Source: Porphyrobacter sp. TH134 (GTDB taxonomy: Bacteria; Pseudomonadota; Alphaproteobacteria; Sphingomonadales; Sphingomonadaceae). From it: a stretch of 64,000 nucleotides of DNA. The stretch lies in contig NZ_PKRO01000001.1 in the NCBI RefSeq assembly GCF_002855495.1, positions 62,001-126,000 on the forward strand, given 5' to 3'. Shown here one piece after another: positions 57,984 through 64,000 of the stretch (positions are counted from its first letter, which is position 1; every line of letters starts with the position of its first letter). The notes under the pieces were generated by a model that worked only from the letters and a program-made list of their open reading frames with translations, ran no database searches and had not been told where the DNA came from. The position numbers and the translations under genes were made by a program.

Positions 57984-58892
57984 TCAGGCGCCCGCGTTGC
58001 CGACCACAAAGCACGCCGCCGCCATCAGCGCGCCCGCCCAGCGGTTCGAGCGGAAACGGGCCAGCGGATTGTCGGGGTCAGCCACGTCGAGCGTCGCCAC
58101 CTGCCACGCCAGATGCCCCGTCACGGGCACCAGCGCCAGACATACCAGCGGATCAGGCCGGTACAGCCAGAAGCCCAGGCCCCACAGGCCGACCGACGCG
58201 GCGTAGAAGCCCGCAATACCCCCCTGCACCCGCGCCCCCATCGCCAAAGCGGATGACCGGATGCCGACCATGGCATCATCCTCGCGGTCCTGCAGGGCAT
58301 AGATCGTGTCGTAGCCGATCACCCAGGCGATGCACCCGGCATAGACCGCCGCCAGCGCCGCCCAATTGTCGAACCGCAGCTCCGTCCAGCCGACCAGCAG
58401 CCCCCAGTTGAACACCATGCCCAGCCACGCCTGCGGCCACCAGGTGATGCGCTTCATGAACGGATAGGCCGCGACAAGAGCCAGGCTGCCAATCGCAACC
58501 ACCTGCGCCTGCCAGCGCAATTGCAGCAGCACGATCAGGCCGACCAGACACAGCGCCAGCAGCCACGCCCACGCTGCGCGCTTTGACACCCGGCCGCTTG
58601 CTACCGGGCGCAAGGCCGTGCGCGCGACCTGCCGGTCAAGATCGGCATCAACGATATCATTATAAACGCACCCTGCCCCGCGCATTGCAATGCTGCCCAG
58701 CAGCAACCAGCCGAGCAGCGCAAATTGAGGTCCCGCCCCCGCCAGCCACACGCCGAAAACACAAGGCCAGAAGAGCAGCCACCAGCCAATCGGCCGATCG
58801 AACCGCGCCAGCAACGCCAGATCACGCGGAAGCTGCGGCAGGCGGGCCACGATACCACGATGCTCGCTGTCAGGGACGATCTGTTCGGTCAT
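57984..58892 (-). CDS. ubiA: 4-hydroxybenzoate polyprenyltransferase
   Basis: 302 residues from ATG 58892. About eight membrane helices and both Asp-rich motifs of UbiA: NDIVDADLDRQVARTALRP and YDTIYALQDREDDAMVG. It attaches the isoprenoid tail to 4-hydroxybenzoate in ubiquinone synthesis. The frame stays open far upstream (to 59738), but that part is antisense to rsmE and is not protein-like; the ATG at 58892 gives the family length. Confidence 0.94.
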   Translation of the reverse strand: MTEQIVPDSEHRGIVARLPQLPRDLALLARFDRPIGWWLLFWPCVFGVWLAGAGPQFALLGWLLLGSIAMRGAGCVYNDIVDADLDRQVARTALRPVASGRVSKRAAWAWLLALCLVGLIVLLQLRWQAQVVAIGSLALVAAYPFMKRITWWPQAWLGMVFNWGLLVGWTELRFDNWAALAAVYAGCIAWVIGYDTIYALQDREDDAMVGIRSSALAMGARVQGGIAGFYAASVGLWGLGFWLYRPDPLVCLALVPVTGHLAWQVATLDVADPDNPLARFRSNRWAGALMAAACFVVGNAGA

Positions 58893-58931
58893 TGCTTGCG
58901 CTCTAGCGCCCGCAGCGCCTAGTGCAAAGCC

Positions 58932-59675
58932 ATGCCCGCAACCCCATCCTGGCCGCCGAAGAGCGCTCCGCGCCTGTTTGTCGCCGAAGAACTGCACGCT
59001 GGCGCCGCCGTGCGGATCGAGGGCAATCCGGCGCATTACCTCGCCCGTGTGATGCGTGCAGGGCCGGGCGACGTCGTGATCCTGTGCGATGATGTAACGG
59101 GAGAATGGGCCGCGCGGGTCAGCGATGTCGGCAAACGCGATGTGATGCTGGAAGTGGCCGAACGCCTGCGCGCGCGCGAAGCGGTGCCCGATCTGTGGCT
59201 CTGCCCGGCGCTGCTCAAGAAGGACCGCTACGATCTGATCCTCGAAAAGGCGACCGAGCTCGGCGCGTCGCGCATCCAGCCGGTGCTGACCCGCCGCTGC
59301 GTTGCCGACAAGCTCAACATGGACCGCGCCCGAACGATCACCACCGAGGCGGCCGAGCAATGCGCCCGCACCGCGCTGCCGCAAATAGCCGAGCCGCTGA
59401 AGCTCGATGCGGTGCTGGCCAATTGGCCCGAAACCCGTGCCCTGTTCTTCGCCGATGAGAACGGGGGCGAACCCGCCGCGCATTCCTTTGCCCAGCATCA
59501 AGGGCCTGCGGGTATCCTCACCGGCCCCGAGGGCGGCTTCGACGAGGCCGAGCGTGCTGCGATCCGCGCGCACCCGGCCGCCCGCCCGATCACGCTTGGC
59601 CCGCGCATTCTGCGGGGCGAGACTGCGGCAATCGCCGCTCTTGCCGCGTGGATGGCCACCGCCGGCGACTGGTAG
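58932..59675 (+). CDS. rsmE: 16S rRNA (uracil-1498-N3)-methyltransferase
   Basis: 247 residues. N-terminal PUA-like domain (RLFVAEELHAGAAVRIEGNPAHYLARVMR), then a SPOUT knot with ILEKATELGASRIQPVLTRRC, LTGPEGGFDEAE and ITLGPRILRGETA. It methylates U1498 of the 30S subunit. Divergent from ubiA (39 bases apart) and followed by the glutamate-cysteine ligase gene after 86 bases. Confidence 0.95.
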   Translation: MPATPSWPPKSAPRLFVAEELHAGAAVRIEGNPAHYLARVMRAGPGDVVILCDDVTGEWAARVSDVGKRDVMLEVAERLRAREAVPDLWLCPALLKKDRYDLILEKATELGASRIQPVLTRRCVADKLNMDRARTITTEAAEQCARTALPQIAEPLKLDAVLANWPETRALFFADENGGEPAAHSFAQHQGPAGILTGPEGGFDEAERAAIRAHPAARPITLGPRILRGETAAIAALAAWMATAGDW

Positions 59676-59761
59676 AGCGGCTTCGTTGCTGGAAAGGCGT
59701 TTTCGCTTCCCAGCGGCAATTGGGTTTTCTAAAGCCACCGGCCAATGAGGGCCTCAAACCG

Positions 59762-61132
59762 ATGAGCACACGCGAAGCTGCCACTGCCGACGATCCGGTG
59801 ATCGAAAGCCTCGACCAACTGATCGAACCGATGGCCAAGGGCGAAAAGCCGCCCGAACGCTGGCGTATCGGCACCGAACATGAAAAGCTGGTCTATAAGC
59901 ACGCGGACCACCGTGCCCCGACTTACGATGAGCCATGCGGGATACGCGATCTGCTCGGCGGATTGGAGCAATTCGGCTGGGCACCGGTTGAAGAGGGCGG
60001 CAATGTCATCGCCCTGAAGGGCGAGGATGGCGCGGTCAGCCTTGAACCGGCGGGCCAACTGGAATTATCGGGCGCGCCGCTCGAAAACCTGCACCAGACC
60101 TGCGCGGAAACCGGGCGGCACTTGGCGCAGGTCAAACAGGTCGGCGAGAAATGCGGCGTGGGCTACCTCGGCCTTGGCATGTGGCCCGACAAGACCCGCG
60201 CCGAACTGCCGATCATGCCCAAGGGGCGCTATGACATCATGCTGCGCCACATGCCACGCGTCGGCACCATGGGCCTCGACATGATGCTGCGGACCTGCAC
60301 CATTCAGGTCAATCTCGATTACCAGTCCGAAGCGGACATGGTGAAGAAGTTCCGCGTCGGCCTCGCGCTGCAACCGCTGGCGACCGCGCTGTTTGCCAAT
60401 TCGCCCTTCACCGAAGGCAAGCCCAACGGGTTCTTGTCGTACCGTTCGCACATCTGGTCGGACACCGATCGGCTACGCACCGGAATGCTGCCCTTCGTGT
60501 TCGAAGACGGCTTCGGTTACGAACGCTGGGCGCGGTACATGCTTGATGTGCCGATGTATTTCGTTTTCCGCGACGGCAAGTATATCGATGCCGCGGGCCT
60601 TTCGTTCCGCGATTTTCTCGATGGCAAGCTGTCCGTTCTGCCCGGCGAGCGTCCGACCCAGAGCGACTGGTGGGATCACCTGTCAACGGCTTTTCCCGAA
60701 GTGCGCCTGAAAAGCTTCCTCGAAATGCGCGGTGCCGATGGCGGACCGTGGAACCGGATTTGCGCGCTGCCCGCCTTCTGGGTGGGTCTGCTCTATGACC
60801 AGCAAGCCCTTGATGCGGCATGGGATCTGGTCAAGGGCTGGTCGATGAAAGAACGCGAACGGCTGCGGGGCGAAGTGCCGCGCCTTGCGCTGGCCACGCG
60901 TTCCCCGAATGGCGGCACTTTGCAGGACCTGGGGCGCGAGGTGCTGAAGATCGCGCATTCAGGGCTGAAGGCGCGCGCGCGGCTCAATGCCAGCGGTGAC
61001 AACGAGACCGGCTACCTCGAAACCCTCGACGAGATCGTCGCCAGTGGCAAGGTTCCCGCCCAGCGGCTGCTTGATGCCTATCACGGCGAGTGGAACGGGG
61101 ATATCACCCGCGTCTACGAACAATCCTTCTGA
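59762..61132 (+). CDS. gshA: Glutamate-cysteine ligase (plant/alphaproteobacterial type)
   Basis: 456 residues from ATG 59762; the open frame to 59648 is discarded. RWRIGTEHEKLVY near the start and the downstream Glu- and His-rich motifs (EPAGQLELSGAP, IMPKGRYDIMLRHM, MLRTCTIQVNLDY) identify the GCS2-like type with two conserved Cys regions. It makes gamma-glutamylcysteine, the first step of glutathione synthesis. A short ABM-domain gene follows 15 bases later. Confidence 0.93.
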   Translation: MSTREAATADDPVIESLDQLIEPMAKGEKPPERWRIGTEHEKLVYKHADHRAPTYDEPCGIRDLLGGLEQFGWAPVEEGGNVIALKGEDGAVSLEPAGQLELSGAPLENLHQTCAETGRHLAQVKQVGEKCGVGYLGLGMWPDKTRAELPIMPKGRYDIMLRHMPRVGTMGLDMMLRTCTIQVNLDYQSEADMVKKFRVGLALQPLATALFANSPFTEGKPNGFLSYRSHIWSDTDRLRTGMLPFVFEDGFGYERWARYMLDVPMYFVFRDGKYIDAAGLSFRDFLDGKLSVLPGERPTQSDWWDHLSTAFPEVRLKSFLEMRGADGGPWNRICALPAFWVGLLYDQQALDAAWDLVKGWSMKERERLRGEVPRLALATRSPNGGTLQDLGREVLKIAHSGLKARARLNASGDNETGYLETLDEIVASGKVPAQRLLDAYHGEWNGDITRVYEQSF

Positions 61133-61147
61133 ACAGGGGAGGCCAAG

Positions 61148-61450
61148 ATGCTGATCGTATTAGCCAAGGCGCACGTCGGCGCGGGCGCACTGGAACCGGC
61201 ACGGGCGGCGATTGCCGACATGGTGGCCGCCTCCAATGCCGAGGAAGGCTGCATCGCCTATGCTTTCACGCAGGATGTGCTTGACCCTTCGGTGATCCAC
61301 ATCGTCGAAAAGTGGCAGAACGATGCAGCGCTGACCGCGCATTTCGCCACCCCGCATATGGCAGCATTCGGCGCGGCGATTGCGGGGCTCGATTTTCAGG
61401 TGGTGGAAGCGATCAAGTTTCACACCGACGAAGGATTGCCGGTGATGTAA
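61148..61450 (+). CDS. ABM-domain protein (YgiN-like putative quinol monooxygenase)
   Basis: 100 residues, a single antibiotic-biosynthesis-monooxygenase fold: EEGCIAYAFTQDVLDPSVIHIVEKWQNDAALTAH in the middle and a final strand. Such dimeric ferredoxin-like enzymes act on quinols, menadiol or haem. No catalytic residue can be singled out. Likely co-transcribed with gshA. Confidence 0.88.
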   Translation: MLIVLAKAHVGAGALEPARAAIADMVAASNAEEGCIAYAFTQDVLDPSVIHIVEKWQNDAALTAHFATPHMAAFGAAIAGLDFQVVEAIKFHTDEGLPVM

Positions 61451-61452
61451 TC

Positions 61453-62877
61453 CTACTCCGCCGGGAAGGGCTGCGGCTCTTCGTGGCGGGGCGGCGGGTT
61501 GCCGGTCAGCATCCGCTTCACCCGCGCCAGCGGCGCGGTGATGAGCCCGTGCTGCTCCATCCACGCATGATATTCCCGGTATTTGGGATCTTCGGCGAGC
61601 AAATGCGCCTCCTCGGTCCGTGCGCGCCAGTAATATATTGCGTTGACCACCAGCAAGAAAACGCAGTTACGGGTGGCCTCTACCAGTGATCCATTGGTGA
61701 CCATGAAAGGCAGAACGCTCGCCCACCAGAACAGGTTTTTCGACAGATAGGCCGGGTGGCGGGTGAAGCGATAGGGCCCGTGGGTCAGCACCCCGCGATA
61801 GGTCAGGTTGGAAAAGCGGATGCCGAACGCCACCGTCGCCCAGGCGTAAATGCCTGTCAGAAACAGCAGAACCCCGCCCCACGCCCACAGCAAAGCATCG
61901 TTCCCGGCAAACCAGTGCGCCCAGCCCGGCGTATCGAATTCATAGCTCAGAACCGAATTGCCCGGCCCGATAATCCCCCACACAAACGGGGGATAGCACA
62001 GCAAGGCTGCCAGCCAGCCTGCCAGCAGGGGATTGCCCGAGCGGATATGCGAATCGAGCGGCCGCAGCGTCAAAAGATAACCGACGGTGCCGATCTGCAC
62101 ATCGATCACGAACAATAGCGTCACCAGCAACATCACGAATTCGACAGGCCGGCCAATCAGTTGCTCCGGATTGCTCTCGACAATCTGCGCAAAGCCCGGC
62201 GGCAGGATCGAGATCATGAAGGCGCCGAAAAAGCCCTTGATCGCCCAGGCCCGCCAGTGCTTGGCGATCGTCGCGCCATCCCATTGCTCGCGCCCGATCA
62301 CACCGCCGCCGAGCATGAAAGCGCCAAACTGGAAGGTCGCATCGCGCGGCTCTACCAGATAACGATCAAGCCAGATAACGTAAGGAACCGAAAGGATTAC
62401 CAGCGGCAGAAGCGCGAAGGTCAGCACCTCCATCGCAAACAGGTAATTGCCGCCCCAATACCACCGCGCCAACCCGTAAAATGCCGCCAGCCCGGCCCAT
62501 GTCGCCCACAAGCCGCACAGTTTCACCACCGACACCGGCAGGGTTTCGGCCAGCGATCGCTTCAGCGACCATTCGATCCCGGTTGAAGGGCGCAGGTGGA
62601 CCTTGTCAACCAGCAGGGACCATGCAGCCATCGGGAGGGCAGTAAACACCATCGCAGCCAGCGCCGCATAGGGCCCCGACAGCACCCCGCGTTCGCCCCC
62701 CAGCGCCCCGCCGATCCCCAGCACGCCGGCGATTTCAGGGTAGGACCGGCAGAAGGCAATCCATAGGATCAGCCCCGCCAGCCCGACCAGCCCGACCCCG
62801 GACGACACATCGCTCACCGGCAAGCCCGGCGGCCGTGCGAAGCGCGGGGTTGGAGAGGGCAAAGACGCAGCAGTCAT
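61453..62877 (-). CDS. ICMT/PEMT-type integral membrane methyltransferase-like protein
   Basis: 474 residues, about ten membrane helices. The C-terminal 110 residues match isoprenylcysteine carboxyl methyltransferase and phospholipid methyltransferase proteins: GVLTHGPYRFTRHPAYLSKNL for SAM binding and YYWRARTEEAHLL near the end. The N-terminal two thirds are an extra membrane domain I do not recognise. The substrate is unknown; lipid or small-molecule methylation is possible. The ABM gene converges on it with a gap of two bases. Confidence 0.83.
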   Translation of the reverse strand: MTAASLPSPTPRFARPPGLPVSDVSSGVGLVGLAGLILWIAFCRSYPEIAGVLGIGGALGGERGVLSGPYAALAAMVFTALPMAAWSLLVDKVHLRPSTGIEWSLKRSLAETLPVSVVKLCGLWATWAGLAAFYGLARWYWGGNYLFAMEVLTFALLPLVILSVPYVIWLDRYLVEPRDATFQFGAFMLGGGVIGREQWDGATIAKHWRAWAIKGFFGAFMISILPPGFAQIVESNPEQLIGRPVEFVMLLVTLLFVIDVQIGTVGYLLTLRPLDSHIRSGNPLLAGWLAALLCYPPFVWGIIGPGNSVLSYEFDTPGWAHWFAGNDALLWAWGGVLLFLTGIYAWATVAFGIRFSNLTYRGVLTHGPYRFTRHPAYLSKNLFWWASVLPFMVTNGSLVEATRNCVFLLVVNAIYYWRARTEEAHLLAEDPKYREYHAWMEQHGLITAPLARVKRMLTGNPPPRHEEPQPFPAE

Positions 62878-62913
62878 GACCCATGCGCCTTACAGCACAA
62901 GGGTTAACGGCCC

Positions 62914-62964
62914 GCCAAAACCCGTCAAAACGCGTCAAAACCCGCATCGGGGCGGTCAAAACCG
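62914..62964. repeat. Phased A-tracts in 10-base tandem repeat (bent DNA)
   Basis: Three tandem 10-base units (GCCAAAACCC, GTCAAAACGC, GTCAAAACCC at 62914-62943) and a fourth GTCAAAACCG at 62955-62964. AAAA tracts start at 62917, 62927, 62937 and 62958, so they keep helical phase (10, 10 and 21 bases). It lies 37-87 bases upstream of the methyltransferase-like gene (minus strand). Confidence 0.7.
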
Positions 62965-63023
62965 GGTCTGGCAGGTATCCGGACGGGCCTGGGCCCCACC
63001 CTGCGCCAAACCCCGGTTGGAAA

Positions 63024-64000
63024 CTACTTCCAGGCGTGGATCGTGCCGCTGTCATCCAACAGGTAAAGGTGCCCGTTCGCCACCACTGGCGGCAGACTGA
63101 CCGGTTGGCCGATATCGGCAAACAGGCTGGCCGAACCTTCCGCCGCGCTCACCTTCCACATTTCACCTTCCGAACTGGCGATCCACAGCTGGCCGCCTGC
63201 CAGCACCGGGCCGGTCCAGAAGATCGGGCCCTTTTTGTCTTCTTCATCCTTGTAGCGTTCAAGCTGGGTGATCCAGCGCACCCGCCCCGATGACCGGGCA
63301 ATGGCGAGCAGGCGCGCATCATCGGTCAGCGTAAAAATCCATTCACCCGCAATCGCCGGGGTGGAAATGCCCGCAAGGTTCAATTCCCAGATCCGCTGGC
63401 CGGTGACCAGTTCATAGGCCGCCATACGGCCGCCCTGCCCCAGCGCATAGACCCGGCCCGAATCGATGATCGGATCGGCGTCGATATCGGTGATGGTACC
63501 CACCGTGGTCGAGATATTGGTGCGCGCCAGCGCGTCTGACCACAGCGTCCGGCCGTTTTCATAGCGGTAGGCCGACAGCTCGCCGCTGGAATAGCCTGCC
63601 ACGATCGTGCCTTGCCCGGCGGACGGGGCCGCGACACCGAACACACCCGACTGGGTGTTCGATCCGCTTTCATCCCACACCAGCGATCCATCCGCGATGT
63701 TGAGCGAGATCAGCTGATTGTCCTGCGTCATCACGAACAACTGGCCAAAGGCAATCGTCGGCGATCCGCGCAAGGGGCCTGCGGGCTTGACCTTCCACAG
63801 CACCTCGCCCGTCTCGGCATTCAGCGCCTTCACATCACCAATGCCGTTGGTGGCGTAAAGCTTGCCCGCTTCGTAGCTGACCCCGCCGCCAAAGGCCGAG
63901 GGCGCCTGATCCTTGGTCATCTCGCCATCGTCACGGGTCCACAGCTTGGCGCCGGTGGTCTTGTCGAAAGCGACAATGACGCCGTCCGTGCCTTCGGCAA
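63024..64000 (-). CDS. bamB: Outer-membrane assembly lipoprotein BamB (5' end outside window)
   Basis: At least 325 residues are visible; the frame continues to the right edge without an obvious start. PQQ-like beta-propeller repeats recur as GxVxAxxxxTGxxxW (ALNAETGEVLWKV, SLNIADGSLVWDE, YRYENGRTLWSDA, YELVTGQRIWEL). BamB helps the BAM complex fold outer-membrane proteins. The N-terminal lipoprotein signal is outside the window. The gap downstream to the next gene contains phased A-tracts. Confidence 0.88.
   Translation of the reverse strand, partial: AEGTDGVIVAFDKTTGAKLWTRDDGEMTKDQAPSAFGGGVSYEAGKLYATNGIGDVKALNAETGEVLWKVKPAGPLRGSPTIAFGQLFVMTQDNQLISLNIADGSLVWDESGSNTQSGVFGVAAPSAGQGTIVAGYSSGELSAYRYENGRTLWSDALARTNISTTVGTITDIDADPIIDSGRVYALGQGGRMAAYELVTGQRIWELNLAGISTPAIAGEWIFTLTDDARLLAIARSSGRVRWITQLERYKDEEDKKGPIFWTGPVLAGGQLWIASSEGEMWKVSAAEGSASLFADIGQPVSLPPVVANGHLYLLDDSGTIHAWK

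Noticed and set aside
58893..59738. N-terminal extension of UbiA by 282 residues
   Set aside because: It is antisense to rsmE, has no similarity to UbiA and would triple the soluble part; ATG 58892 gives the family length.
62902..62908. GTTAAC as a CtrA site near the ICMT-like gene
   Set aside because: There is only a single TTAA with no second half at the right distance and no TTAACCAT form.
62914..62964. 10-base repeats as a CRISPR array or replication iterons
   Set aside because: Units are too short, have no spacers, and there are no cas or replication genes near.

Overview
The window is a dense, GC-rich stretch of a bacterial chromosome with about 52 protein genes. I found no tRNA or rRNA genes, insertion sequences, prophage or CRISPR array. 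The gene content points to an alphaproteobacterium, most likely a sphingomonad or erythrobacter. The reasons are a class I (archaeal-type) lysyl-tRNA synthetase, two large TonB-dependent receptors, an ABC permease fused to an M1 peptidase, and a CtrA-type box (TTAA-N7-TTAA). The lineage is an inference.

Layout. 1-4.1 kb: the end of an unidentified gene, a methyltransferase-like gene, a small DUF2805 gene, a NYN ribonuclease-like protein with an OST-HTH (LOTUS-type) domain overlapping the folB-like transcription unit, a membrane protein and a HAD-type dehalogenase. 4.2-17.1 kb: a complete glycogen cycle, with malQ divergent from glgP-glgB-glgC-glgA-pgm-glgX. Nearly all junctions in that operon are 4-base stop/start overlaps. 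17.2-25.2 kb: two TonB-dependent receptors flank a divergent pair of degenerate signalling proteins. One is a CheB-like protein that lacks two of three catalytic residues; the other is an HD-GYP protein with the HD histidine replaced by leucine. 25.1-26.3 kb: a DUF2332 gene.

26.5-39.4 kb: a chemotaxis operon, mcp-mcp-STAS-cheA-cheR-cheB-cheD-cheY-cheW-orf-orf-mcp-mcp. Its four receptors differ in input: CHASE3, a short two-helix anchor, a six-helix membrane sensor, and a cytosolic globin. The second receptor ends in DWSEF, which looks like a CheR/CheB docking pentapeptide. Two small unrecognised genes sit between cheW and the third receptor.

39.5-51.7 kb: an M28 peptidase, EttA, a degenerate GGDEF-like protein downstream of a CtrA box, an FMN-binding oxidase-like protein, an Arg/Asp-rich RcnB-like exported protein, a prolyl-hydroxylase-like enzyme, DUF1003, class I LysRS, a DinG/XPD-type Fe-S helicase and a SixA-like phosphatase. 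51.7-64 kb: an ABC/M1-peptidase pair, SoxR with a well-placed SoxR operator facing a VOC-family gene, SRAP, UbiA, RsmE, glutamate-cysteine ligase, an ABM-domain protein, an ICMT-like membrane methyltransferase and a truncated bamB.

Nothing here is a clearly new multi-gene system. The leads most worth following are the cluster of signalling proteins with eroded catalytic sites, the two unknown chemotaxis-operon proteins, the ABC/M1 fusion, and several precise regulatory sites (SoxR box, CtrA box, phased A-tracts, palindromes in the cheB-like leader).
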